64,000 nt of DNA from an uncultured Vibrio sp. (GCF_963675395.1 NZ_OY776223.1:310001-374000); one strand, 5' to 3'. Positions 26,935-36,390 are shown, counted from the stretch's first letter. The notes: generated by a model not told the origin, from the sequence alone. Program-made: numbers and translations.

Positions 26935-27987
26935 ATGCCTATAAAAACAGATGAATTGAGAACCCAACCTTTGGGTCCAATGCCTACCCCAGCGGAGCTA
27001 GGTAGTGAATATCCTATTACGGATGACGTTGCAGACCGTATTGCTCAATCTCGACGTCAGATTGAAAAAATCTTAACGGGTGAAGATAAGCGTCTTCTTG
27101 CGATCGTTGGCCCTTGCTCTGTCCATGACACAGAAGCCGCGATCGACTACGCTACGCGCCTGAGCGCAATCCAGGATAAGTACAAAGACGAGCTATTTAT
27201 TGTCATGCGTACTTACTTTGAAAAACCGCGTACAGTTGTGGGTTGGAAAGGCTTAATTACCGATCCAAACCTTGACGGTTCTTATGCGTTAGAAGCTGGC
27301 CTTCATAAAGCGCGTAAACTGCTACTGGATATCAACAAGCTTGGTCTTGCCACCGCTACTGAGTTTCTTGATATGATTACCGGCCAATACATTGCGGATC
27401 TAATTACTTGGGGCGCTATCGGTGCGCGTACCACTGAGTCTCAAATTCACCGAGAAATGGCATCTGCACTCTCGTGCCCGGTTGGCTTTAAAAATGGCAC
27501 CAACGGTAATGTGAAAATAGCGATTGATGCCATTCGTGCATCTAAAGCATCACACTACTTCTACTCTCCAGATAAGCACGGTCGTATGACGGTTTACCGT
27601 ACAAGTGGTAACCCTTTCGGTCATATTATTTTACGTGGCGGCGAAAAAGGTCCAAACTTTGACGAAGCTTCAGTTAAACAAGCTTGCGACGCGCTGGCTG
27701 AGTTTGACTTACCACAACGCCTAATCGTCGATTTCAGCCATGCTAACTGCCAAAAGCAACACAGAAAGCAGCTTGATGTCGCTAAAGACATCTGCCAACA
27801 AATACAGTCTGGCAGTACACGCATTGCTGGCATTATGGCTGAGAGCTTCATCATTGAAGGCAATCAGCCAATGACAGACATCAATAACCTGACATACGGT
27901 CAATCAATCACTGACCCTTGTCTGAGTTGGGAGGATACAGTGACAATGCTAGACATGCTGGCAGACGCTGTAAAATCCACTAAGTAA
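26935..27987 (+). CDS. aroH: 3-deoxy-7-phosphoheptulonate (DAHP) synthase, AroH-like
   Basis: This enzyme condenses phosphoenolpyruvate and erythrose 4-phosphate, the first step of the shikimate pathway. The 350-residue product is a type I DAHP synthase. It shows IVGPCSVHD near 60 (metal-binding cysteine), MRTYFEKPRTVVGWKG, WGAIGARTTESQ, GFKNGTNG and DFSHANCQKQH. Its N-terminus (DELRTQPLGPMPTPAELGSEYP) and the IEKILTGEDKRLLAIVGPCS segment fit the tryptophan-sensitive E. coli AroH better than AroG or AroF, as judged from remembered sequences. Feedback specificity therefore remains inferred. It is 28 bp upstream of yajQ on the same strand and has an unusually long leader. Confidence 0.88.
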   Translation: MPIKTDELRTQPLGPMPTPAELGSEYPITDDVADRIAQSRRQIEKILTGEDKRLLAIVGPCSVHDTEAAIDYATRLSAIQDKYKDELFIVMRTYFEKPRTVVGWKGLITDPNLDGSYALEAGLHKARKLLLDINKLGLATATEFLDMITGQYIADLITWGAIGARTTESQIHREMASALSCPVGFKNGTNGNVKIAIDAIRASKASHYFYSPDKHGRMTVYRTSGNPFGHIILRGGEKGPNFDEASVKQACDALAEFDLPQRLIVDFSHANCQKQHRKQLDVAKDICQQIQSGSTRIAGIMAESFIIEGNQPMTDINNLTYGQSITDPCLSWEDTVTMLDMLADAVKSTK

Positions 27988-28015
27988 TTAATAACAAGAT
28001 AATCAAGGAATCTTC

Positions 28016-28498
28016 ATGCCATCGTTTGATATTGTTTCAGAAATCGATACGGTTGAACTACGTAACGCCGTTGATAACGCTAACCGTGAATTGTCTACTC
28101 GTTTCGATTTCCGCAATGTAAATGCGAGCTTTGAGCTAGTAGAAGAAAATGTGAAAGTGTCCGCTGAAGGTGAATTTCAGCTTAAGCAAATGCGTGATAT
28201 TTTACGTGGCCACCTAGCGAAACGTAATATCGATGCCAATGCTATGGACTCTCAAGAACCTGAGGCAACGGGCAGAAACTGGCATCAGAACATCTTGTTC
28301 CGCCAGGGTATTGATACGCCGACTGCGAAAAAGGTCGTCAAGCTAATTAAAGATGCAAAGCTTAAAGTACAAGCTTCGATCCAAGGCGATAAAGTACGTG
28401 TCACAGGTAAAAAGCGTGATGACCTACAGGCGACAATGGCCGCCATTCGTGAAGCAGAACTGGGCCTACCGTTTCAGTTCAATAACTTCCGCGATTAA
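28016..28498 (+). CDS. yajQ: YajQ family nucleotide-binding protein
   Basis: The 160-residue product opens [21 protein letters not shown], diagnostic of the YajQ/DUF520 family. It keeps [35 protein letters not shown] and [16 protein letters not shown]. Members have a two-RNP-like fold; one in Xanthomonas binds cyclic di-GMP, and others bind nucleic acid or nucleotides. The role here is not known. AAGGA lies at proper distance before the ATG. It is 28 bp after aroH, with no terminator between, so probably cotranscribed. Confidence 0.93.
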   Translation: MPSFDIVSEIDTVELRNAVDNANRELSTRFDFRNVNASFELVEENVKVSAEGEFQLKQMRDILRGHLAKRNIDANAMDSQEPEATGRNWHQNILFRQGIDTPTAKKVVKLIKDAKLKVQASIQGDKVRVTGKKRDDLQATMAAIREAELGLPFQFNNFRD

Positions 28499-28549
28499 TG
28501 CGTACTAGTGATTAATACCTCTCGTATTATCATCCGTACAGCAAATGCA

Positions 28550-28580
28550 AAACGCCGATGAGTGATCGTCGGCGTTTCTG
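28550..28580 (+). terminator. Hairpin terminator after yajQ
   Basis: AAACGCCGA (28550-28558) pairs with TCGGCGTTT (28569-28577). The T-tail is short. It lies between the convergent yajQ and siroheme-type genes and could serve both. Confidence 0.6.
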
Positions 28581-28600
28581 TTTGTGCCGATGAAATTATT

Positions 28601-29521
28601 CTAGATTACGAGGTCTTGTCCCTGCAACAACATGAATTCGCTGGTATTTTCTGGAATAAACACACAGACGCGCAAGTTTTCTTGTTTTGCCTTTGCAAGC
28701 ATGTCTGATAACTGAGCGGCGTTTGTAAACGATTCCCTCTCTGCATCTCTTCTCACTAACTCCATTGCGTCTGATTGACATTTTGTCGAGTACAACGCCA
28801 ACTCTGCTTGTTGCATGTAACGCACCGCTTTTATTGGCAACATCTCAATGTCTTTGCCAACGTGAATCCAAGTGCAATTACCTTTTTCATCAAGAGGCGC
28901 TGCCATAGTAGCTTGGTAGATGATTTCTAAATCTCTATTATCACGCGCATTTTCAACGTCAGGATTCGCAAAGAATTGCTCCCAGAACTTGCGGCGTAAA
29001 TCGACACTAGGTAACGCTTCTTTGATAGAGTTGCGTTTGGAATTCGCAAAGTCTGCCATTAAGCCCATATTCTGTGGAAGAATCATCTCTAGCTTCTCAC
29101 GAATATTGCGAATCAATACCGGAGAGGCACCACCACTCGAAATGGCGATTTGAATACGACCACGATTGATCATTGAAGGGGTAATGAAGTCACAGTATGG
29201 CTTGTCATCAACCACATTGACTAAGATTCCCAGTGCTTTAGCATCTTTGTAAACCTGATGATTCAAGTCTGGATTATCCGTTGTCGCCCAAACTTGAATG
29301 AAGCCTTTTGTGACAATGTCACTTGAATAGAAGCGCTGAATCCATCTTAATTGATGCTCCTTCGCCAGTTTAGCCAGATAGTCTACTAAGGTAGGTGAAA
29401 CGACGGTAATGTCCGCCCCTGCCTTTATTAAGGCCTCTACTTTTCGGCTCGCGACTTCGCCGCCGCCAACAACGAGAACTGGTTTATTGATTAAGTCTAA
29501 GAACAGAGGAAAATATCGCAT
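28601..29521 (-). CDS. Precorrin-2 dehydrogenase/ferrochelatase-like protein (CysG N-terminal type) with a vestigial methylase tail
   Basis: The 306-residue product starts MRYFPLFLDLINKPVLVVGG with the NAD-binding glycine loop GGGEVASRKVEAL, as in CysG/Met8 proteins. These oxidise precorrin-2 to sirohydrochlorin and insert iron to give siroheme for sulfite and nitrite reductases. The middle (PYCDFITPSMINRGRIQIAISSGGASPVL) is the siroheme-synthase dimerisation segment. Residues about 228-300 differ from plain Met8/SirC proteins. The stretch LPIKAVRYMQQAELALYS...AMELVRRDAERE and a KQENLRVCVF segment look like the first part of the uroporphyrinogen methyltransferase domain, without its SAM-binding glycine motifs. 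I read this as a degenerate remnant of full-length CysG. The methylase activity must come from another gene. Confidence 0.85.
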   Translation of the reverse strand: MRYFPLFLDLINKPVLVVGGGEVASRKVEALIKAGADITVVSPTLVDYLAKLAKEHQLRWIQRFYSSDIVTKGFIQVWATTDNPDLNHQVYKDAKALGILVNVVDDKPYCDFITPSMINRGRIQIAISSGGASPVLIRNIREKLEMILPQNMGLMADFANSKRNSIKEALPSVDLRRKFWEQFFANPDVENARDNRDLEIIYQATMAAPLDEKGNCTWIHVGKDIEMLPIKAVRYMQQAELALYSTKCQSDAMELVRRDAERESFTNAAQLSDMLAKAKQENLRVCVFIPENTSEFMLLQGQDLVI

Positions 29522-29981
29522 CTCAACCTTTGATTACACTAATTAACTATTAAAACCATGCTACCAAAAATGGGGCATGGGCATCACCTTGTTTCGCTTA
29601 CACAAATAATTTTTGTTCGAATTTTGACTGTCATTCGCCGACGTAAGCTAATGACAGTTTTGATAACGAAGTTTTATTCTTTATTTGCGCCTACTTGTTC
29701 GTTGAATGTTCTGATGCACCATCTTGAATACCAGTTGCACTATTTACAAACAATTAACATTTCGTCATTCTAAAACCTGAGGAATTTTGTAGGTTCTCTT
29801 AAAATTCCATTTAAATTATATATTTGAGAATTCACAGATCCTTTTCTACGCTTATAACTGATTGATTGTTCGACTGCCGTTTCTTCGAAAATCAATCACA
29901 TAGGACACAACACAACACAAAATTGGGCACGTTAATTTTAAGTTACATTGATTTAACATGGATCATACAGGAAGGACACAA
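29522..29981. other. Intergenic region between the siroheme-type gene and aapJ
   Basis: This divergent region of about 460 bp must hold the promoters of both flanking genes. It contains a 9-bp perfect stem, ACTGTCATT (29627-29635) with AATGACAGT (29650-29658), of unknown role. The nearby open frames have no ribosome site and look spurious. Confidence 0.5.
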
Positions 29982-31010
29982 ATGGCAAATAAACTAACAA
30001 TTCTTGCTTCCGTCGTAGCGGCTTCTACTGCAATGATGGCAACATCAGCTCAAGCTGCAGACTCTACTTTGGACAAAGTAACAAAACAAGGTTTTCTTAC
30101 TTGTGGTGTAAGTACTGGTCTTCCAGGTTTCTCAAACCCAAACTCAAAAGGTGAGTGGGAAGGTATCGACGTAGAATATTGCCAAGCAATGGCTGCAGCC
30201 GTTCTTGGGGACAAAACGAAAGTTAAGTACGTTCCTCTAACCGCCAAAGAACGCTTCACTGCACTCCAATCTGGTGAAATTGATGTACTTTCACGTAACA
30301 CCACCTGGACACTCCACCGTGACACAGCCCTTGGCTTAAACTTCGTCGGCGTTAACTACTACGACGGTCAAGGTTTCATGGTGAAGAAAGAGCTTGGCCT
30401 ATCAAGTGCAAAAGAGCTTGACGGCGCGTCTGTTTGTGTTCAATCAGGCACCACTACTGAGCTTAACCTCGCAGACTACTTCCGTAATAATAGTATGAGC
30501 TACAAGCCTGTCGTATTTGATACAGCAGCGCAAACTTCGAAAGGTTTCGACTCAGGCCGCTGTGACGTGCTAACCACAGACCAATCCGGTCTTTACGCAC
30601 TGCGTTTGAACCTTCAAGACCCGTCATCAGCAGCAGTTCTTCCTGAAATAATTTCAAAAGAGCCCCTAGGTCCTGTTGTTCGCCAGGGTGATGACCAGTG
30701 GTTTAACATTGCTAAATGGACACTTTCAGCAATGATTAACGCGGAAGAGTACGGCATTACTTCTCAAAATGCGGATGAAATGTTGAAATCTGAAGATCCA
30801 AACATCAAGCGTATCCTTGGTGTCGACGGCCCTCAAGGTAAAGGCTTAGGCATCCGTGACGATTGGGGCTACCAAATCGTTAAACAAGTAGGTAACTACG
30901 GCGAGAGCTTCGAGCGTACTGTTGGTAAAGGATCGCCTCTTGAAATCTCTCGCGGTGTGAATGCACTGTGGAACGAAGGTGGCTTCATGTACGCATCACC
31001 AATCCGATAG
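29982..31010 (+). CDS. aapJ: Periplasmic general L-amino-acid binding protein AapJ
   Basis: AapJ captures amino acids in the periplasm for the AapQMP importer. The product, about 342 residues, has a signal peptide (MANKLTILASVVAASTAMMATSAQA, cleavage before ADSTLDK). The family core follows: FLTCGVSTGLPGFSNPN near residue 40, EWEGIDVEYCQAMAAAV, and ERFTALQSGEIDVLSRNTTWT. The start at 29982 is chosen over an ATG eight codons earlier because AGGAAGG lies 7 bases before it and the signal peptide starts there. A GC-rich hairpin after the stop probably reduces read-through into aapQ, giving an excess of binding protein. Confidence 0.93.
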   Translation: MANKLTILASVVAASTAMMATSAQAADSTLDKVTKQGFLTCGVSTGLPGFSNPNSKGEWEGIDVEYCQAMAAAVLGDKTKVKYVPLTAKERFTALQSGEIDVLSRNTTWTLHRDTALGLNFVGVNYYDGQGFMVKKELGLSSAKELDGASVCVQSGTTTELNLADYFRNNSMSYKPVVFDTAAQTSKGFDSGRCDVLTTDQSGLYALRLNLQDPSSAAVLPEIISKEPLGPVVRQGDDQWFNIAKWTLSAMINAEEYGITSQNADEMLKSEDPNIKRILGVDGPQGKGLGIRDDWGYQIVKQVGNYGESFERTVGKGSPLEISRGVNALWNEGGFMYASPIR

Positions 31011-31023
31011 AAACGAGATAATT

Positions 31024-31048
31024 AGGGCGGCGCGATGTCGCCCTTTTC
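31024..31048 (+). terminator. Intercistronic attenuator between aapJ and aapQ
   Basis: AGGGCG (31024-31029) pairs with CGCCCT (31039-31044), followed by TTTTC. It sits 14 bp past the aapJ stop and about 190 bp before aapQ. Confidence 0.65.
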
Positions 31049-31238
31049 GTGACTATAAATCTGGATGAGTAAGGAAACTCGATCACTGGTAGAGCTGAGC
31101 CCAGTAGTAAATATGGATTTTAGCGCCAATAATAACGCTTACGATCTGTGATTGCCGGTGCGCCAGATTTAACAACCAGTAACAAGCACTTACTCATACA
31201 GAGTGATATCTATAACTAAGGTTTGAGGTTAACGCTGT

Positions 31239-32444
31239 ATGGAACCGATTAAAGACGCATCGCTAAGTACGATGTCCAAACCAAGTGGAAGTAAAAGCCT
31301 GATTTATAACCCTGCTTTTCGTTCCGCTCTTTTTCAGATCATTGCCGTAGCTGCATTAGTACTATTCTTTTATACCATCATAAACAACGCGCAAAACAAC
31401 TTGGATGCCCGAGGTATAGCTACGGGTTTTGATTTTCTTAATCAGGAAGCGGGCTTTGGTATTGGACTGACGCTGATCGATTATAACGAAACCTACTCTT
31501 ATGGCAGAACTTTTGTCATTGGTTTACTAAACACCGCACTGGTTTCCGTGTTGGGCATTATCCTGGCAACGGCAATTGGTTTCACAATGGGTATTGCTCG
31601 TCTCTCTTCTAACTGGTTAGTAAGCCGTTTAGCTGCAGTATATATTGAGACGTTTCGAAATATTCCCCTTCTTCTGCAAATCTTCTTTTGGTATTTCGCC
31701 GTTTTGCAGGCACTGCCTTCAACAAGACAAAGTATCAGCCTTGGCGAAGCTATCTTCTTGAATGTACGAGGACTCTATCTCCCTGCTCCAATATTAGAAA
31801 ACGGCAGTAGTGTTGTCATCGCCGCGTTTATCATCGGGCTAGTTGCAACAATCTCTATCTCCATATGGGCGAAGAACAAACAACGCCTGACTGGTCAGCA
31901 AACACCTGTGGGAAGAATTGCTCTAGGGTTAGTGATTGGTTTACCTTTGGCGGTGTATTTCCTTGTTGGTATGCCTATTTCACTGGAATATCCAGCTTTG
32001 AAAGGTTTTAACTTCCAAGGTGGGGTCAGCATTATTCCTGAGCTAGCAGCCCTGCTGGTCGCGTTAAGTGTTTATACCGCAACATTTATCGCTGAGATTG
32101 TTCGCTCTGGTATTAACGCAGTGAGCCATGGTCAAACCGAAGCGGCAATGTCTCTAGGCCTACCGCGAACCAAAACCCTAAAGCTTGTGGTTATTCCTCA
32201 AGCTCTGCGAATCATCATTCCTCCATTAACCAGTCAATATTTGAACTTAACCAAAAACTCTTCATTGGCAATGGCTATAGGTTATCCGGATCTCGTGTCT
32301 GTGTTTGCTGGCACAACCCTAAATCAGACAGGTCAGGCTATTGAGATTATCGCAATGACAATGGGCGTTTACTTAGCGTTAAGTTTGCTTACTTCCGCGT
32401 TAATGAACCTATACAACCGTAAAGTCGCACTGGTGGAGAGATAA
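31239..32444 (+). CDS. aapQ: Amino-acid ABC transporter permease AapQ
   Basis: This is one of the two inner-membrane permeases of the general L-amino-acid importer. The 401-residue product has multiple membrane helices and a large central insertion. The HisM-type permease signature is near residue 285-310 (EIVRSGINAVSHGQTEAAMSLG), which is the EAA loop that contacts the ATPase. The N-terminal half carries YIETFRNIPLLLQIFFWYF, typical of polar amino-acid permeases. GAGG lies about 10 bases before the ATG. The gene is followed one base later by aapM, indicating tight coupling. Confidence 0.93.
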   Translation: MEPIKDASLSTMSKPSGSKSLIYNPAFRSALFQIIAVAALVLFFYTIINNAQNNLDARGIATGFDFLNQEAGFGIGLTLIDYNETYSYGRTFVIGLLNTALVSVLGIILATAIGFTMGIARLSSNWLVSRLAAVYIETFRNIPLLLQIFFWYFAVLQALPSTRQSISLGEAIFLNVRGLYLPAPILENGSSVVIAAFIIGLVATISISIWAKNKQRLTGQQTPVGRIALGLVIGLPLAVYFLVGMPISLEYPALKGFNFQGGVSIIPELAALLVALSVYTATFIAEIVRSGINAVSHGQTEAAMSLGLPRTKTLKLVVIPQALRIIIPPLTSQYLNLTKNSSLAMAIGYPDLVSVFAGTTLNQTGQAIEIIAMTMGVYLALSLLTSALMNLYNRKVALVER

Positions 32445-32445
32445 T

Positions 32446-33543
32446 ATGAGTACACATCAATTTCAGCCTGATCTCCCACCGCCATCAAACACGGTCGGTG
32501 CGGTAGGTTGGATGCGTAAAAACCTGTTTAATGGACCAGTCAACTCTATTGTTACCATTATTCTCGCCTACTTAGCGTTTACTGCTTTGTGGAACATCAT
32601 CGATTGGGCGTTCATTAACGCGGATTGGGTAGGAACAACACGTGATGCTTGTAGCCGAGAAGGCGCGTGCTGGGTATTTATCGGCGTACGCTGGGAGCAG
32701 TTCATGTATGGTTTCTATCCAGAAGCCGAACTATGGCGCCCTCGCCTATTTTATATCTCACTCGCCATCCTGACTGCGCTTGTTGCTTATGAGAAAACAC
32801 CAAAGCGCATGTGGATTTGGCTGTTTTTAGTTAACGTATATCCATTCCTTGTCGCAGGTCTTCTTTACGGTGGCGTATTTGGTTTGGAGGTGGTTGACAC
32901 ACATAAATGGGGTGGATTACTTGTTACCTTAATCATCGCGCTTGTCGGTATTGTTGTGTCGTTACCAATTGGTATTGTCTTAGCATTAGGTCGTCGCTCT
33001 GAGATGCCCATTATTCGCAGCATGTGTACTGTCTATATCGAAGTATGGCGTGGTGTACCGCTAATTACCGTCTTGTTCATGGCGTCGGTGATGTTGCCAC
33101 TGTTTATGTCTGAAGGTTCGGAGACAGATAAACTTATCCGTGCGCTTATCGGTGTGGTGATGTTTGCTGCCGCCTATATGGCAGAGGTAATTCGCGGTGG
33201 TTTACAAGCGATTCCAAAAGGGCAATACGAAGCAGCGGATGCGCTGGGTTTAAGCTACTGGAAGAAAACAGGGTTAATTATTTTACCTCAGGCTCTGAAG
33301 ATCACGATTCCTTCTATCGTGAATACCTTCATCGGTCTGTTTAAAGATACCAGTCTGGTACTGATCATCGGTATGTTTGATGTACTGGGTATTGGGCAAG
33401 CAGCAAACACCGACCCTGAGTGGCTCGGCTTTGCGACGGAAAGTTATGTATTTGTCGCGTTAGTGTTTTGGGTATTTTGTTTCGGCATGTCGCGCTATTC
33501 GATATGGCTTGAAAACAAACTTCATACCGGTCACAAACGATAA
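32446..33543 (+). CDS. aapM: Amino-acid ABC transporter permease AapM
   Basis: This is the second permease subunit. Its 365 residues include an N-terminal domain with extra membrane helices and a cysteine-containing loop (RDACSREGACWVF). The conserved YIEVWRGVPLITVLFM segment and the EAA loop (EVIRGGLQAIPKGQYEAADALG) follow. It heterodimerises with AapQ and couples to AapP. Its start lies one base after the aapQ stop, with GGAGAG inside the aapQ end acting as the ribosome site. Confidence 0.93.
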   Translation: MSTHQFQPDLPPPSNTVGAVGWMRKNLFNGPVNSIVTIILAYLAFTALWNIIDWAFINADWVGTTRDACSREGACWVFIGVRWEQFMYGFYPEAELWRPRLFYISLAILTALVAYEKTPKRMWIWLFLVNVYPFLVAGLLYGGVFGLEVVDTHKWGGLLVTLIIALVGIVVSLPIGIVLALGRRSEMPIIRSMCTVYIEVWRGVPLITVLFMASVMLPLFMSEGSETDKLIRALIGVVMFAAAYMAEVIRGGLQAIPKGQYEAADALGLSYWKKTGLIILPQALKITIPSIVNTFIGLFKDTSLVLIIGMFDVLGIGQAANTDPEWLGFATESYVFVALVFWVFCFGMSRYSIWLENKLHTGHKR

Positions 33544-33566
33544 CTCATTAAGATCAAGGACGTATT

Positions 33567-34316
33567 ATGACGCAACAACAAAACTATATGATCCAGTTGA
33601 AGGACATGAACAAGTGGTACGGTGAGTTTCACGTACTGAAAAACATCAACTTAAACGTTAAAAAAGGTGAAAAGATCGTTATCTGTGGGCCTTCTGGTTC
33701 AGGAAAATCGACCATGATTCGCTGCATTAACCGATTGGAAGAGCATCAAGCCGGTGAAATCTTTGTTTCGGGAACCGAACTGACGGAAGATTTGAAAAAC
33801 ATTGAGGCGGTTCGTCGTGAAGTTGGCATGTGTTTTCAGCACTTCAACCTCTTTCCTCACCTGACCGTATTGGAGAACTGCACTCTTGCTCCTATTTGGG
33901 TTAAAAAAATGCCTAAAGACGAAGCAGAAGCCATTGCAATGAAGTATCTGGAGCGCGTTAAGATCCCTGATCAGGCGGATAAATACCCAGGTCAGCTCTC
34001 TGGTGGTCAGCAACAACGTGTCGCAATCGCTCGTTCTTTGTGCATGAATCCAAAAGTAATGTTGTTTGACGAACCAACGTCAGCACTCGACCCAGAGATG
34101 GTACGCGAGGTGCTGGATGTTATGGTTGAATTGGCAGAAGAAGGCATGACCATGTTGTGCGTAACCCACGAGATGGGTTTTGCGAAAGAAGTGGCTGACC
34201 GAGTGATCTTTATGGATGCTGGTGAAATCATCGAAGAAAATAATCCGAAAGATTTCTTCGAGAACCCACAATCGGATCGTACACAAAACTTCCTATCGCA
34301 AATTCTACATCATTAA
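33567..34316 (+). CDS. aapP: Amino-acid ABC transporter ATPase AapP
   Basis: This cytoplasmic ATPase subunit powers the Aap importer. The 249-residue product has Walker [10 protein letters not shown] near residue 40, a Q-loop ([17 protein letters not shown]), the signature [15 protein letters not shown] near 148, Walker [16 protein letters not shown] near 165 and the H-loop VTHEMGFA. These are typical of GlnQ/HisP/AapP proteins. AAGGA precedes the ATG. It is the last gene of aapJQMP, ending at a strong terminator. Confidence 0.95.
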   Translation: MTQQQNYMIQLKDMNKWYGEFHVLKNINLNVKKGEKIVICGPSGSGKSTMIRCINRLEEHQAGEIFVSGTELTEDLKNIEAVRREVGMCFQHFNLFPHLTVLENCTLAPIWVKKMPKDEAEAIAMKYLERVKIPDQADKYPGQLSGGQQQRVAIARSLCMNPKVMLFDEPTSALDPEMVREVLDVMVELAEEGMTMLCVTHEMGFAKEVADRVIFMDAGEIIEENNPKDFFENPQSDRTQNFLSQILHH

Positions 34317-34339
34317 TTTTTTACGTTAGATAAACTTTA

Positions 34340-34376
34340 AAAGGCACTGACTTCAATAGGAACAGTGCCTTTTTCA
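34340..34376 (+). terminator. Terminator of the aapJQMP operon
   Basis: AAAGGCACTG (34340-34349) pairs with CAGTGCCTTT (34363-34372), followed by T residues. Confidence 0.92.
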
Positions 34377-34567
34377 ATACTTAGTCAGATATGGTAACTT
34401 AACCTAACTCGCCTTTTCTGGCAGTAATATTGTGTTACAAGTTCTCGCATACCTAACATCTTATTTCTATTATTATTTTGTCATAGCATTACATGGTTAG
34501 GGCTTGATTTTTTGAACTTTCAACCCCATAAATGTACTTAAAATAAAGTCTCTTATCGAGGAAGAAT

Positions 34568-35230
34568 ATGAACAGTCCAATGTTTACTCGCACTTCAACA
34601 CAAGAAAGTGCTCTGCAAACCAACAAAGTATTGCGTAATACTTACGCGCTACTCTCAATGACTTTACTGTGGTCAGCCGTTGTTGCTGGCATATCAATGG
34701 CGTATAACCTACCACGCCCAGGTATTATCCTGATGCTGGTTGGTTTTTATGGCCTTCTTTTCTTAACAGAGAAAAACCGCAACAACAGCCTTGGTCTGGT
34801 GTTCACCTTCCTGTTTACGGGTTTCCTTGGTTACACAATTGGTCCAATCCTGAACATGTACATCGGTGCTGGTATGGGTGACGTTGTACTGACCGCTCTG
34901 GGTGGTACGGCGCTATCGTTTATGGCAGCGTCGGCATACGCATTGACCACTAAGCGTGACCTATCGATGATGGGCGGCCTGATGTTGTCTCTGTTTGTGG
35001 TACTTGTGGTCGGTATGATTGCAAGCATCTTCATTCAGTCAACGATTCTGCACCTTGCAATGAGCAGCTTGTTCATCGTGTTCTCAACCATGGCGATTCT
35101 GATGACGACCCAAGGTATCATCCGTGGTGGTGAAACGAACTACATCTCTGCGACAGTGACACTATACGTATCAATCTACAACATCTTCATCAGCCTGCTA
35201 AGCATTCTAGGCATCATGAATGACGACTAA
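34568..35230 (+). CDS. yccA: Bax-inhibitor-1 family membrane protein YccA
   Basis: YccA is an inner-membrane protein of the BI-1/TMBIM family; in E. coli it is both a substrate and a modulator of the FtsH protease. The 220-residue product has about seven membrane helices (for example YALLSMTLLWSAVVAGISMAY, GIILMLVGFYGLLFL and GDVVLTALGGTALSF). It ends in short polar residues (GIMNDD) with the family motif YISATVTLYVSIYNIFISLL. GAGGAAG precedes the ATG. It starts the yccA-tusE-acyP-rlmI neighbourhood known from E. coli and has its own terminator. Confidence 0.93.
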   Translation: MNSPMFTRTSTQESALQTNKVLRNTYALLSMTLLWSAVVAGISMAYNLPRPGIILMLVGFYGLLFLTEKNRNNSLGLVFTFLFTGFLGYTIGPILNMYIGAGMGDVVLTALGGTALSFMAASAYALTTKRDLSMMGGLMLSLFVVLVVGMIASIFIQSTILHLAMSSLFIVFSTMAILMTTQGIIRGGETNYISATVTLYVSIYNIFISLLSILGIMNDD

Positions 35231-35256
35231 TCTGTCAGATTGAATAGCGTTAAAGG

Positions 35257-35288
35257 AGCCCGAAGGTACACACCTTCGGGCTTTTTTT
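35257..35288 (+). terminator. Terminator after yccA
   Basis: An 11-bp stem, AGCCCGAAGGT (35257-35267) with ACCTTCGGGCT (35272-35282), has loop ACAC and is followed by a run of seven T (35282-35288). Confidence 0.95.
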
Positions 35289-35359
35289 GTTCACGGTTTT
35301 CTATTGCACCCACACTCATTTCAAATCACCTAACCTCAATAAAAACCCAACAAATACCT

Positions 35360-35562
35360 AATGCCAATCCCTTAACTATTTTATCTGTGTCATTCCAGCG
35401 AGCTCTAGCGAGACTAGGAATCTAACAGCAGCACGCTAAACAGCTAGTGAAATAATTTTGGCCATAAAGTGCTCGGAAATCAGATTCTGAATCACGCTCC
35501 TTCGTCGCTGTTCAGGAAGACGGGAGAGTTAAAATACCATTCGCTGCTAAACGAACGGCATT
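35360..35562. repeat. MITE-like dispersed element, copy C (about 203 bp)
   Basis: Ends are AATGCCAATCCCTTAAC and (complemented) AATGCCGTTCGTTTAGC, an imperfect inverted repeat. Inside are the CAGCGAGCTC-TAGCGAGACTAGGAATCT module and the right module, with TTCTGAATCACGCTCCTTCG and TTCAGGAAGACG. The middle segment GGCCATAAAGTGCTCGGAAA is shared with copy A. Flanks show AACAAATACC on the left and AACAAATGCC on the right, possibly a decayed, slightly shifted target duplication. Confidence 0.75.
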
Positions 35563-35787
35563 AAACAAATGCCGCATTTTTATGCAAAATAATTTGTTTA
35601 CCCTGCGATAATTTTCTAATACATCGAATAAATAACCAATATTTTGAATAAAACAACAAAAGCAATCTCAGTCATAATCTGTATGCTTTTACTTCGCTTG
35701 GAATAATGGTGAGATTATTTAGTTGAGAAGTTCCACGCCTGTACGCTAATCTATAAACATCAAAGATTACTTAACGGATAGAAGGTT
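35563..35787 (+). other. tusE promoter region
   Basis: AT-rich sequence between the repeat and tusE, presumably holding the tusE promoter. There is no gene. Confidence 0.4.
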
Positions 35788-36117
35788 ATGTTCGTTTACG
35801 ACGGCAAAGAAATTGAAACCGATGCTCAGGGTTACTTGTTAGACCATACTCAATGGGAAGAAGGCATGATTGAGTTATTGGCAGAAGAAGAAGGTATTGA
35901 GCTAACCGACGCGCATTTAGAAGTGGTCCACTTTGTTCGCGACTTTTATGAAGAGTTTAATACATCTCCAGCAGTAAGAATGCTGGTTAAAGCGATGGAA
36001 AAAGCGCACGGGCCAGAAAAAGGCAACAGCAAATACCTGTTTAAGCTATTCAAAAAAGGCCCTGCAAAACAAGCGACCAAACTGGCTGGACTTCCAAAAC
36101 CGGCGAAATGCCTATAA
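35788..36117 (+). CDS. tusE: Sulfur-relay protein TusE (DsrC family)
   Basis: TusE accepts a persulfide from TusBCD and passes it to MnmA for 2-thiolation of tRNA wobble uridines. The 109-residue product is a DsrC-family protein. Family segments are [33 protein letters not shown] (parts seen at about 15-45) and [14 protein letters not shown]. The essential cysteine is the penultimate residue (C108, in KPAKCL). The TAA stop abuts the stop of the convergent acyP without any spacer, so transcription of the two genes must overlap at the 3' ends. Confidence 0.95.
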   Translation: MFVYDGKEIETDAQGYLLDHTQWEEGMIELLAEEEGIELTDAHLEVVHFVRDFYEEFNTSPAVRMLVKAMEKAHGPEKGNSKYLFKLFKKGPAKQATKLAGLPKPAKCL

Positions 36118-36390
36118 TCATAAAATTTTGAAGCCGCGGTATGGCTTATATGAAGCGTTTTCATGCGAAACGCTCTCGACAGTTGCCGACCGTGGCCCCT
36201 CTTTCAACCATTCAGTAAACTCATCAATTTGCGTTTCAGCCCCACAGGCAACCACTTCCACATCACCATTGTTTAAATTTTTAGCGTAGCCAGTCAGACC
36301 GAGCTTCAATCCCTGATGTGAGGTTTGATACCGAAATCCCACCCCTTGAACAAGACCTTTTACTACATACTTTTCACACTTCAGATTCAT
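36118..36390 (-). CDS. acyP: Acylphosphatase
   Basis: Acylphosphatase hydrolyses carboxyl-phosphate bonds such as acetyl phosphate. The 90-residue product has the active-site motif [10 protein letters not shown] (substrate-binding arginine near residue 20) and the [13 protein letters not shown] segment with the catalytic asparagine. The open frame extends to 36507, but the ATG at 36390 ([12 protein letters not shown]) matches the usual family length and start. It is antisense-oriented between tusE and rlmI, with stop codons of tusE and acyP directly adjacent. The order tusE-acyP-rlmI is conserved with E. coli. Confidence 0.93.
   Translation of the reverse strand: MNLKCEKYVVKGLVQGVGFRYQTSHQGLKLGLTGYAKNLNNGDVEVVACGAETQIDEFTEWLKEGPRSATVESVSHENASYKPYRGFKIL

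Noticed and set aside
29558..29773. 71-codon plus-strand open frame before aapJ
   Set aside because: No ribosome site, no recognisable sequence, and it spans the hairpin at 29627-29658; it is probably chance.
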